NCBI RefSeq assembly: GCF_932526225.1 | Contig: NC_064041.1 | Location: 14,046,951-14,106,950 of the forward strand | Direction: 5' to 3' | Source of the DNA: Nematostella vectensis | Taxonomy: Eukaryota > Cnidaria > Anthozoa > Actiniaria > Edwardsiidae | DNA: 60,000 nucleotides | In this document: positions 22,912 to 35,205 of the stretch, piece by piece | How the letters are laid out: every line of letters starts with the position of its first letter | Numbering within the stretch: the stretch's first letter is position 1 | The notes under the pieces: generated by a model | Seen by the model: the letters and a program-made list of their open reading frames with translations, nothing else | Told to the model about the DNA's origin: nothing | Databases searched by the model: none | Made by a program: the position numbers and the translations under genes

Positions 22912-25900
22912 CTAGATGTTTATATATATGATTTATTAGCGGACCTGGGTTGGAGGGGGGCGGGGTTACAAAGAGTCACGTGGGTGTGATGGATGCAAGC
23001 CCCCACCCAAACCCAAGGTCTCTAATCGGTGCTTAAATTTGCTTCGGATTTGGAATTGAAGTTCCTTTGAGGATACCAAAATACATAAATGAAATAGTGG
23101 TGATGCAAGCCGCCAAAATCACTGAAATTGTTGTGCTTTTTTTATTTTTGTAATAATAAAAATTGCGTTTCGAGGATAGGAGCTCGAGTGTGTGGGAGAA
23201 CCAGAATGTGTAATATTCCCCTACCCTCCCCGCCCCCTTTATTAATATCAGGTCAAACCTCGCTCTCAGCCATGACGCTTGATCTTGACACTTGTCAATG
23301 CTAGTAATACGCGAGCTATGATTGGCCTAGACCCAGACATTCGGATACATCATAACACTTTATACAACAACGCGAGCCTGCTTTTCAATTGCAATATTTT
23401 CAATTTAATATAGTCAAAACTGACCTCTTTTATTCATTACTATTTTGAAGGTTTCTTACAAATAGACTGTTTTATCATCAATAAAAACCGATCAAAAGTG
23501 CCTGATGGGCATTCTGCCAGCCCTTTGGGCACCCTTCCTCGGGACTCAGGGGGGTTGAGTATTGGACAAAAGAGCTTGTAACTTTATCTAGACACGCTTA
23601 AACAATCAGGGCTCTTAAATATGCTATATATACTATATATTCTATGCCACGGTATAATCAAATTAATGCCTGCTTTCCATTAATGCCGTGTTGAAACAGC
23701 GGAAATGAGGGGAAAAAAACAAGCTTTTTCAAATGGCATTTGAATCTCAAAGATCATCGAATGTGTAAACTTGGTCATAATGTGGCCAGATATATAGGTC
23801 GTGCCCATTGTCTTCCGCCCCTTAAAAAGCACTTTTATAATTACATCTACGAGAAAAATGTAATTAAAGGATTAACGAAAAAAATCGATAAGGCACTCCA
23901 GCTTAAAGTAATATCACCCGATAAAAACCTTGTATTCTACTTCTGCCTCTAACAACAATACGTTTTCGTTGATAAGATAAAAAGACTCCAAAAACCCATA
24001 ACAGCTCATGTCGAGTACACTGACGTAGCCATAGAAACAAAAGAGCTTCATTAAAGGAACTTAGGCAACGAGGTATTCAGAGTATAACGTTTCTTGAGAT
24101 CAATGATACTCGATAGTTAGATAGGTTGTTATAAATTCCAGGATATGATTTTACCTGTTATCCGTTCATGTCTCATGCGATCTCCGTAAAAATATCGAGT
24201 TTTGCCAGTTTGGTCATGCAGCGAAAACGTCGAGACCTGAATAGAAAAACACGGAGAAAACTACTATATCTTTATACATCATATAACAGAACTGTGTTGC
24301 AAGGTGTAGCAAAATAGTATAAATTCTGAGGAAGATACACTTAAATGATTTGAAAGTATTTATGAGTAATATAGTACTTAGCTAATTAGTGTATTATCAT
24401 TCGAAGGGTAAAACAGTTTTAAGATATTTTTGTCTATAGTTATACTGTTAATATATAAACATAATATTCTGATAATATTCTTAGTGTACAACCATATTTC
24501 GAAATTTGCAACGATGGATTCTTATGTGATCTTTGGCTTATTTTTTCCTGGACTATAATAACTCCCTGCCCGGTTGAGTACTCTGCGAGAAATGTTCAGA
24601 CAGTTGTAAACAAACCATATAGCTTTACCCCCACCTTGTGTTTCATTTTCGACCAGTGATCCGTGTTACCAACTTGTTTCTTCTTTATAGCCGGTTCATG
24701 GGCAGCCCAGTGTGTCAGGCTGTATAAATATAACACAGTAAATTAGAGTATTTCTACAGTAAATTGTCACCGATAATCGGTTAGCAACGCTTGGCAAACA
24801 TACAATGGAAGCCTTCCACTCTCGTCTCTCCGTAGCTGAATATCCGTCATGTTCACCTATTTCTCGCTAAAATCCTAACTGGTTTTCGTTTGTAGAAAAC
24901 CTACATATTTGTTGTTACCAGTAGAGGTTATAGCACTGTCGTTGCTAGTTGAATTAGTGTTGATTGTAACTTTTGTTGTAATTACGAAGCTAGGGGATCA
25001 TTAATATGCAAAGTAGAGTATTCAAAAATCGGAATGGACTTGAAATGGAATCGGGAATGCAAAGTGTACTAGAACATCAAGGGCAACAAGGCGTTACCTA
25101 TAACTTGCTTATTTGATCATTTTTGCGAATATCAAAAAAAAAAAAAAAAAAAAAACAAGAAACGATCTAAAGAAATATAGATTGTCTCAAAATTACCAAG
25201 ATAAATGTGGATAGTAATTTTCGGCGCCCTTACCTATACAATAAATTGGTGGATGTTTCCTTTTTAAATGATATTTGCAGGCAGGATCTGCATTGCAAAG
25301 CTTAAAAAAAAATATTTCCCCCTTGTAATGTGGCTGCCAAAGAATATTTAGTCTTTACAATAAAACTCTTGCGAGCTTGTGTAAAAGGTTTTAGCAGTAA
25401 ATTTTCAAGTAATTTTTAGTGATTTCTTCCCAGCACTTTGACCAGAGACACCATGTCGACGCCTATGGAGTCTAGATGTAACTTGTTAACTCCATGGGAG
25501 TCAATCCATCTAGTGACAGGTCCATCAAATGCCAGACATCTCGGGAGCCACGACCCTTGAGCGGGTCGCTATATTGGCCCTTTTCTCATGTCCTTTTTCC
25601 CGGGGCAATAAGGCAAAGGGTCATCTCAGAGCACTTCATGTATTTGTTGCCTAAAATTTGCAAAATTGAACAGAAGAGTTTAAACATAAAAATATCCATT
25701 AATCTCCAAATCTCCATAAATTTACATCCCACCCATATTTATACATTGGTGCCGCAAACCATTCCCCCCTCCCCCCCCCCTCCCCACCCACCCACCCACG
25801 CACGCACTAAACACACAAACACACCAGCAATTCGTGCCCGTATCTCTCTCCCGAAAACCCTAGCCCCGCCCCTAACCTATTCTTTTCTATCAATGTCGCT

Positions 25901-28500
25901 ATTCATCAAAGCAGCTACCGACGCTTACCACACCATTTTATCAAATACTTTGCTTTTTTTCACGTAAAAATAGATTAAGAGATAGCCCTAGAGAGCGCAA
26001 GTAATTGCACAGACGGACAATATTAAAAGGCCATTTCTAGGGTCTCGTATTCACACCGCAAAGGGGATATATGTGTCTGATATTGTACAAGGGTCCGTTA
26101 TTGGGCACGTGAGGGTTTATAATGACATGTTATATGGACAAATAAACACTGCAGTGACCCCAGCCCTTTTCCGATTTTCCTGGAAGAAATACCGACCGCC
26201 TTCTCCCCGGGTCATTTTTAGATATTTCCAAATTCTCGAATTTATCTCGTTACCTAAAAGCGCATAAGAAAAATAACGCGCAGAAACACTTTTTGCTATG
26301 ATTAGGTTAAATCGTTGGTTATTAACTAACTTAGACGCCTCTAGGGTAGATCTTTTGGGCTTCAATTAAGGCTTTTCTACCAAGAGTTCAAACAAATGAC
26401 ACATCGTTCACTGCTGCTCTCGGTATAATAAGACACAATCAGTCGCTCCTGATAAGAACAGGCAGTACTTAGCGCTCAGTGTTATCTACCGTGGTACTCG
26501 TGATCGTGTGCATTAGCTGCGAGGTTATAGATTCTTGACTCCTGTGTGCCGAGCAAAGGAAAAATACGGAGTGAACGAGAGAAACTGCCATAGAAAGAAG
26601 CTCCCGACGAACCCAAAGGTGAGAGGAGAAGTGCGATGGAGACGCTCCTTAAAATATTAATTCACTTTTCTCATTCACCTTTCAAGGCGCCATGGTATGA
26701 GTGCGCACACATGCAAAGTCATGTTTTTTGCGCTCGTTTCCCACTTCCTTCGTATAAAGATATCTCCACAGTACCGGCCACCATGGCAAATAATTGGGCG
26801 TGGTTATTAATTAGGGCCCGTGTAGCCCCCTTAAATTCGGGTGTTTTCGCGCAATGCGTAAAGTCGGCATCGACTCGAATTTGCATGCTTATGGACAGTT
26901 GTCTAGCTGTACTTTCGTATTCTCGTGTTACAAGAATAAGAATAACGTGGTCTTCAAACTAACTTTAGCACAAAAATCACAAATAATCTAAGTACTCATA
27001 CAAGCGGACTCCCGACTGTGTTTTCTACCTTATCATCAGACACTTTGACGCTCTATATTTTAATGTACAACTCGTTGTGAAGAGCACGCTGGCAGCACTA
27101 AGTGAGAGAAAATGAGTACCCTTAGGAAACCATGGAAATAAAATCCGTTCGTCTGGAAAGGGGGTCGGATATAGACGTTCATCAGAAGATCCTCTTCTAA
27201 TAGTAACAATAAGAAACGGTTGCCTTTGTGCTAGAAGTATCCAAATCTTACCAAGGTTTCTTGATATGATTCCTTTTCACGACAAAATGCTTAAACATCT
27301 TGGAATTTATTTATTGGAAAACAAGGTAATTAGGAACATATCCGGAGATGTGGGTAATTAGTTGTATTATGCTCGTCTGACACTATTTAGAAGAGCTTTT
27401 ATCATCGGCAATGGCCGTACTCTGATGAGTGGCGCGAAACGATCGTGTCAACCATAGTGCATTATTTAGGATAAGTTCTCGACGCAACCAAAAGTCAAAA
27501 CAATTATTTGTCTATATAAAATTATTCCTCCATCTAAAAGTAGATTACGCTCGTGACTTTTCTACACTTTCTTTGAATATCAATCAATCAGTGGCTGTCG
27601 TCTTTCTGAATGGTAAAAAAAAACCTAGGGTGAGGGCGCGGGAATCCTGTGGTAATCTAAAACGTTTAGTTCTGGGCCTGTGCGCGACTGTTAGATTTCT
27701 CTCACTCTTTACTTATTATTTTGCGCATGCGTCCTAGAAGGAATCGGCAATACAGTGCATTCTGGGAAGGGAAAGATGTCTAGTCATACTGACACTATCT
27801 ATTTCCGGTGAGCTCATAGCTCGCATAAGCCATTACGGTATGTCTGTCACATCCTTGCCTTTGCCTTGCATTTTTCTGTAATCATTATATTATTTTGGTA
27901 ATTTGCAAACGAGTAAACTGAAACTGAAAAAAAAACCATTCCCACGAATATTTCTACAAAGGCACACTTCAAAAATTATAAATGTTCTTCATATAAAAAA
28001 AGGAAGAAAGAAACAAGCAAAAAAAAAAAAAACAAGCTCTGAACAAATAGAAAAAACTATCTCTACATTTAGTCTTTTAACACAATACAGATTAGGCAGC
28101 TGCACTCTTGAAAGGTGCCGAGATGTCCTGGTGCCGACACTAGAGGGCAAATAAAGCCTTGGAGAAAGACATGGAGCAATGGCGGTGACACATACGGACG
28201 AAAACACTCTTGAGCGAAATGCGTTAATGGCGTTTCCGCACACGCTGCTAGTAAGATAACAAATATGAATAGCCTGTGTTCGTCACGATAAAAAACAAAA
28301 CGAAATTATTGTAAAACCAACATGCCTAACTCCACGAGATAAGCTGTGGATTTCGTTTTAAAGGTATAACTTATATATGTAGAAACGAGCTAAACTACTC
28401 TGTTTGATAATCAAAATTGATAGATTATTTAGATGTTGCCGATAGAATACAGATAGGGCGGGGCTTAAGGGCTGTAGCAGGTTGGGGGTAGAGTAAGTAA
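22912..28500. other. gene-poor AT-rich DNA
   Basis: No exon, RNA gene or large repeat that I can support. It contains poly-A at 25134-25155 and C-rich/CACC low-complexity sequence at about 25765-25810. A stretch near 26420-26630 looks like a 5' UTR exon (a TATA-like ggtataataag and an AAAG|gtgaga donor), but no coding continuation could be found. Confidence 0.4.
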
Positions 28501-28560
28501 AGAGAAGAGCGCTAAAAAGGGCCGGGGACGACTGATCGTGACGCCCTCGAACGTCTTTAT

Positions 28561-28650
28561 CACGTGACTCTCTCACGTGAGGCCCTCGAGCGTCCCTATC
28601 ACGTGACTCTCTCACGTGACGCCCTCGAGCGTCTCTATCACGTGACTCTG
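28561..28650. promoter_or_regulatory. cluster of five CACGTG E-boxes in 39-bp tandem repeats
   Basis: CACGTG occurs at 28561, 28574, 28600, 28613 and 28639, within about 2.3 copies of a 39-bp unit (cacgtgactctctcacgtga plus ggccctcgagcgtccctat). The flanks TCACGTGA/GTCACGTGAC suit bHLH-zip factors of the USF/MITF/TFE type. An ATG in good context (28680) follows but opens only 11 codons, so any associated transcript is unknown. Confidence 0.4.
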
Positions 28651-29411
28651 TCCGTGCCGAAAAAAAGGGACAACAGCAATGGCGAAGTTCAGCATAATTT
28701 CTTATTATCGATAGAGCGAGATTCCACTTAGGCCGTCGAAGCCAAAAGGGCGGAAGAAAAACAGGAAGTTAGCCTGACCAAATGGGCGCGAGCTTCATGG
28801 AGAAATGCTGTTCATTTGAATTTCTTTTACTCAATTTGTAAGCTTCGTATTAACCTCGTCACTACGCAATATATAATCAAAAACAACACGTTCGCGAGAC
28901 TATCATAGCATCATTAGCTTACCTGTTTGAGAAGACTTATCAGTACGCTTTTCTTAAGTCAGAGAATCTGCTTGTTCGTGGTGAGGGTAGCTTTGCATTT
29001 CCCCAGGTGTAAAATCATGTCTCTTTACTGTTCATATTGAGGACTGCGAATCTTGTCTTCTAGGATAAAAACGATAATCCGGAAGTCCGTTCTTTTTTAC
29101 TTGAAGCCCGAAAACCTGTCTCGGACCCACCCGATGAGAAGTGGTTAGCAAAGAATAAAAATCTTAAGCTTTTAAACTCCTTTTTTACGACGTTTGCGAC
29201 ACGTCTCGCCTTGTCACGTTAGTTCAAGAAGCCCGTGCATCGCTTGAGAGCCCCGAATATATGACGACAAACAAACCCCAAGGAGAGTCCAGGCGTCGGC
29301 GTATTCAATCAATTATTAGTGGATACGACCTTATATAGACAATCCTCCCCTAAAAAGTTGATAACTAAAATTACACTGTACACCGAGTCTTTAGCCTATC
29401 TCATCAGTTAA
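28651..29411. other. unassigned unique DNA
   Basis: Unique sequence between the E-box cluster and the MITE. I see no convincing coding exon. Confidence 0.35.
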
Positions 29412-30054
29412 GGTAATTCCCTTGAATTGCACTGCGCACCCCTTCTGTGCATAGTGGCGCGCGCTGTTTGTTCGAATTTTCCGGTATTAAGTGCGCGCGC
29501 GCGCCACAGTTGTACAAGAAAACACAGCAAAAGGCGCGCGTTTTTTACTTAAAACCGCTTTGACAGAAAAACGTCGGTTACCCCCCATTTTTTATTTGCT
29601 CAAATAGTTAAATATATACGGAAAAATGAAAGAAGAAAAAAAGTTGGGTTGTAGAAGTTTTGTTATTTCTCTTAAAAGCCGTAAAAATACTTCAAAATGG
29701 CGCATTTTACCGTATGAATAGTGGCGAAAACAATGTCTTTTAGTGCGATCTCTTAAAATGTGATTTGTTTTGAACATTAGCTACTACAAGTTATTGTTTA
29801 GGAGATCGGATTTTGGCAGCTCGACAAACAGAACTTAATTTTCTAAAGACTATAGGCACTCTTTTTGAAAACTAAGAGTTGTGATTTTTCCTTGCGCGAT
29901 CAGTAAAAACGCGTCAACTCTACGCCCCTCCGTTGTGAAAACGAGGTCGGTACCCCCATTTTTTATTACATTTTTTGAAAGCCCTTAACTTCAATATTGT
30001 TTATGCCAAGTTTTTAAAAATTCTGGGTTGTAGAACTATTTCAAGGGAATTACC
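29412..30054. mobile_element. TTAA-flanked MITE (piggyBac-type target site)
   Basis: Perfect terminal inverted repeats GGTAATTCCCTTGAA and TTCAAGGGAATTACC bound a 643-bp element, with TTAA directly outside each end (29408-29411 and 30055-30058). Internally, a segment around gtcggttacccccca and gggttgtagaa occurs twice in the same orientation (about 29573-29655 and 29947-30035). It has no transposase frame, so it is non-autonomous. Assignment to piggyBac rests only on the TTAA duplication. Confidence 0.65.
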
Positions 30055-30189
30055 TTAAGCACTTTTGTTTTGCGCCTCATGGGCAGATCAGAATTCCTGG
30101 ATTTAAAAGTGGCTTACTGTTCGGACACCGCGTTAATGAAGCTGCATAATGATGAGGATTGTGACACTAACAAAGTGACGTACCCATGT

Positions 30190-30600
30190 TGTTCTCACCC
30201 GTCACGCAATGCGCGCAGTTGTTCTGACCTGTCACGCAATGCACGCATTTGTTCTGACATGTCACGCAATGTACGCAGTTATTCTGATATGACGCGATGC
30301 GCGCAGTTGTTTTGACCTGTCACGCGATGTGTGCATTTGCTCTGACTTGTCACGCGATGTACGCAGTTATTCTAATATGACGCGATGCGCGCAGTTGTTT
30401 TGACCTGTCACGCGATGTGTGCATTTGCTCTGACTTGTCACGCGATGTGGGCAGTTGTTCTGACATTCACGTAATGTACGCAGTTATTCTGATATGACGC
30501 GATGTGCGCAGTTGTTCTGACATGTCACGCGATGCACGCAGTTATTCTGAAATGACGCGATGTGCGAAGTTGTTCTGAGCTGTCACGCGATGTGCACAGG
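30190..30600. repeat. 30-bp tandem array with TCACGCGATG core
   Basis: About 14 diverged units built around tgtcacgcgatg, then cgcagttgttctga. Some units have lost a few bases (tgatatgacgcgatg), giving an alternating long/short pattern. No coding or splice link found. Confidence 0.75.
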
Positions 30601-30763
30601 TGTGAGTTGTGCGCATTAATAACAAAAAAATAAACAAACAATGACAGTAGCAACAATAACAAAGTCGAAAAACAGCAACAAAAATTAGCGACTAAAAATG
30701 ACAATTTCAATACCACAAGAATTCGTTGGTAGGAGAATAAGAAAAAGGAAAAATATCTAAGAA

Positions 30764-30860
30764 ATAACACCATAAAAATAACATCATAAAAATAACACCA
30801 TAAAAATAACACCATAAAAATAACACCATAAAAATAACACCATAAAAATAACACCATAAA
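30764..30860. repeat. 14-bp tandem repeat (ataacaccataaaa)
   Basis: About seven head-to-tail copies of a 14-bp AT-rich unit, the first two with a variant base. Open frames across it are artefacts. Confidence 0.8.
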
Positions 30861-33800
30861 ACGACGAGCGATACAACTGTGGCCCTATGGCTACCAAAAC
30901 AAAGTTTGAGGAGAGCTGGTCAATTACTAGCAAGAATCGAATAACATTTTTACAAGAAGAATTCCGTCGTGTTTAGTGGGCGCTGAATCGTTTTTTTTTG
31001 GCAGTTTAAAGAAGGCCAATCATATTTCATACTCCCGCTCAATGGTGAGACACAAAGCATCCATTTCCATCGGCTAGTTCAAGCAAGTAACCAAGATATT
31101 TTTTATATATTTTTTTATTTGTTTCCTTTTAAATAAACCGCTGCATTTTTAATAATAAACAATGACCAATGAGTGATTGGCATTTTTTAACCAGTGAACT
31201 TCATGTCAGCAACAGAGTAGTTTTGTTGTATCCTCATTGGTTTTAAATAGTAGCGCTTCACACAACGGTCAAGGTGGTCTCGGTAGCGCGCGTCAGAACT
31301 GAAATTGCTGGAAGACATATAGGTGGTGAAATAAAAAAACCGACATAAGAAAAGATTGAATCCACCTGACTTTAGAGCATTAGTTGGGCTAATATTTATG
31401 ACATCTAGAGGGAAATTAGGTGGCAAATCTCTGTCAGCAGCATTACTTCATCATTCTAATGAAAGAAAGACATTTGGAAAAATAGTTTAGGAGCCCGATC
31501 AGCCAAAGTTGTTATTTCCAATTCAATATTGGAAGCCAAATTATGTCAAGAAATCTCAAAGTATTATACTTCATTTATCATTAATTCTATAAAAAGTTAT
31601 GACAATAGCTTCCTCTTAGCCATAAGGCAAGGGTTATTTCACACGCTAGAGTTGTTAGAATGACATAATTTTGTGTGATCTACGTTCTTTGTGGAGCCTG
31701 AAAAGTTACTGCTCCTTATAAGTCCTTATTTCAAAGAAACTGTTGTTGCTGACTTAAGTTGTCGCTGAAGTAAATGCGATTTGTATCTCAGTTCTTCTAT
31801 GTACTAAGTAAAACATAAATAAAGATAAGGAATGACTATAAAAATCTAACCCGTATAGTTTTGGCGCTGCACTTATTTCTTGGATATTTAAAATTACTCT
31901 TTGCAAAATGGACCAACGGAGTTCAGCATTTTCAACTGGTGTAAAGATGAAGTATGTATATAAAGGAACGAAACAGCGTTTGCAGTGAGTTATGTTTTAA
32001 TGTTTAGATTTCTAAATCTAAAGATGTCAAAAGATAAATGTTGCATTAAGCATACAACGCTTGCTCATTTAAAAAAAAAAAATTAAAAATCGACGCTCAT
32101 ACTGCTTGTTATATATATAAATAAATAAAAAAAACATAGGAAGATGTATATTTTGAGAAAAAAATCATTTTGTGAAAGACTAAAATAGCATTCGGCTTGC
32201 TGTGTAAGATATTCTGTGAAATGACATTTAATAGAGTCCTGAGAGACAAAAATAACGCTGTTTATCCATAATCAAAGTTTGTTGATAAACTAATAGGAAA
32301 ATGCGATTCTTATCTTAGTATAGCGTAAACAAAGATACGGTTAAATTTGACAATAACAACTTGTTTTTAGTGTAAGAACGTGTATATTCTTCAGCGAATC
32401 ACGATAACAAATATAAAAAGGTAAAGGGCAAGACAGTTTTGGTAGTGAGTTATATTTTAATAATAAACATTTTCTGGATCAGGCACACTGGGTAACTTAT
32501 ATGTTCAAAACGCTCACACTTTCGTGTGTACGAAAAAAAAGAAACGCATCTTATATTGCTTGTATGTGTTAGTCAGTCACTCAGATCAAGATTATTTATT
32601 CATCGCAGCAAGAAGTACATATTGACTTACATTTTATGACAAATCTCCCAACGGGTGAAGAGTACACTCACTAGATTTGGTAAGAGGAAAAGCTTGACAT
32701 TACTTTACTGTCACATGCGCTGATATGCATTAATGCGCAGCATCTACCATAAGGCATTATTAGGAATGATCTACGCCATTCCGGTCCACCAGTAATTAGA
32801 CCGCGCAAGGCCCCAAGCACGAAAAAATTAAACTCCAAAACCCCATCTAATTCCGGAAAATATTAACTCATGAGCAGTTTTTCCCGCACTTAAAATTATT
32901 CCCTTATCCAAATTTACAATAAAAAAATATATAAACACTGGAAAAGAGGTAGAGCTTGCTTGGTAAATATTTGACGCTATCAAGGGAGCAAAACCAACAG
33001 ATGCAACTGAAAAACAGTGGTTGTTTTTCTTCCGTGACGGTAAACGTGTTCAGGTGTGTTTGACTTTAGGAGGATTTGTGAACTCTTTGTACGCATTTCC
33101 CTCGTAAAAGTCACTTTTGATTTGGATTTTAAATTAAGTCGTTACTTAATATCCTACCTAACACAGTAATTTTTCTCTCCCCTGGAAAAGCTCATTTTAA
33201 TGTCCTTTTGCCAAAAGTAATGAGAGTATGCATGTGTGGTGTTAAAATTTTAAAGCCTTCTATCTATTAGATTTTTTAACGTCCTGAGTTCAAGACAGTT
33301 TTCTTAATTATTTGCAAAACTAATGTCCTGATCCCAGTTTCCTATAATCATTTAAAAACTAATTTTGGAACTACCTTTCGAATTTTGATGATCTTTCTAA
33401 GTTTATTCACGAAAACAGAAGTTAGTTGAGTTTGCTACAAATTTGCAAAAATACCTAAATCTGCCAAGGTGTATTTTTAAGACATTAAGCCATTTTATCC
33501 TCGTTGGCGCAACAAAACGCGGCTAAAATCTCCTAAATCCAAAAATCTTAACGACAGAAATTCTAACACCCAGCGGAACTCTTTGACGGGGCCAGAACGA
33601 AGCAAGCTGATCACCCGGTCATACATTCGTTGTCTACATTAGACAAAGTAACACAAAACGAGATGCTTTTTACCGACTTATCGAGTTAAGGTAATCTCAC
33701 GGGTCGTGTTCTAAACAGAGAAAGGAGATTTTCGCCCTTAGACTCTAGCCAAGGGGCTCACACAAAGGCACTGTAATAGAAAACCTGACTAATCCAATGA

Positions 33801-35205
33801 AAGATTGAATTTGCGGTGAAATGTAAGATTTCTGACACGATGCGCCAGACTTGCGGTTTGCAAAGACTCCTATAGACTACTAATTGTGGATTACAACTAT
33901 TTAATCTATTTAATCCTGCTGTTTACTCCCTCAAACGAGATAAACATTTTCCCTCACAACCATCAAGCCCGCTTTCTACTACAGCCCTCTGCTACTACCA
34001 TTATGCTGGCAATTGTTACGTGCTTATAGGATTTCTACCTGGTTGAAAGGTGAAAGGGTATACGTTTATTTTAATGCTGGATACTAAAGACGAAAATCCG
34101 TCTCTGCTTTTGACTTGATAATGTGATAGCGCGGAAATATATAAATATATTTTTTGGCAGACAATCGATCGTATTCGACGGAGGTTAGCTAGATAAAGTG
34201 AAAAAAGCAATTTCGTTCCTTTGTTCCAAATTATTGACTGATAAATTAAACAAATCAAACAAACGTAACGAGCCCTGAATGTACTTTTACTTGTACGTGT
34301 TATTACACTTGCACGGAAATTCTCGTTGGTCTCATCAAGATAGTTTAAATTGACAACATTTAAATTTGTTCTGTTGCAGCCTGGTAAAGAGACGTGTTGT
34401 TTCGTGGGTAATAGATATCTTGTCTAATCCCAACAGCTCCGATAAAGACTGCAATTGATATCGTGACGTAAGCAAGGTAATTAAAACTGTTTTCTCGTCA
34501 GCTCCGGGCAGAGTTGATCGTGAGAAGCGCAGCCTGGTGTACTACGAACGCTCAGAAGCAGATAGCAGACTTAAAGATAAGGGACACGGCAGAGTAATCG
34601 TAAGAAAGCATCAGCTGAAACCTTTGTGTTGACAGAGACACAAATGCTCTTTGTGGAAAGAGCGATGATTAATTGACGAAAGTAATTGAATGAAATTGGA
34701 CCAAAGCGTCGAGGCGTCGCCCCTGAGAACTGAAAAACAGCCAACGACCAGTAAAAGATTGACTTGATTTATACTCTGCGACAGCGCACACGACTGACAA
34801 AACACTCATAATATACTCGAGAAGATCTTCAGTGTAAAATCACTTCTATTTAAGCCTGCAGTTACGTCGTCTGGTGCTGAATAGCATTGCGAAACCAAAC
34901 AAACATTACTCTCTTTTTTAAGACAAAAAGCAGCAAACCACTCCTTGGGGCATACTTGGATCACAAGAAAAAACCTTTAAACTCATCTGTTACGGAGGAT
35001 TTTAATTGGTGAATTTCATAACAAGCGTTTCTTAAGCACTTAGAAAAAAGACGTTCAATATATACGCAGCACTTAGAATAGCGTTGGAGGAAACTTTTCA
35101 AGACTCTTTGAGATTGCATTATCTGGAGTGAGGTGCTAGCTGCGTGAAGAGAATCACTGAAGCGTTTAACGCACGGAGTTCTATTCACAGTAAACGCCCT
35201 TCGAA
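30861..35205. other. AT-rich DNA upstream of the receptor gene
   Basis: Mostly unique AT-rich DNA with short homopolymer runs. The last part (about 35165-35205) should be the 5' UTR of the receptor starting at 35206. I see no coding exon or RNA gene. Confidence 0.4.

Noticed and set aside
23250-23370. Possible first exon of the - strand unknown gene (TATA-like, CCAAT, ATG GCT GAG AGC GAG)
   Set aside because: The donor (gtttga) is weak, and the phase does not join the exon at 22911.
25494-25967. 157-codon + frame
   Set aside because: It crosses C-rich low-complexity DNA, shows no family motif, and has no splice or neighbour support.
26636-26962. 108-codon + frame following a 5'-UTR-like stretch
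   Set aside because: A donor-like AAAG|gtgaga lies just upstream, but the frame shows no recognisable protein features.
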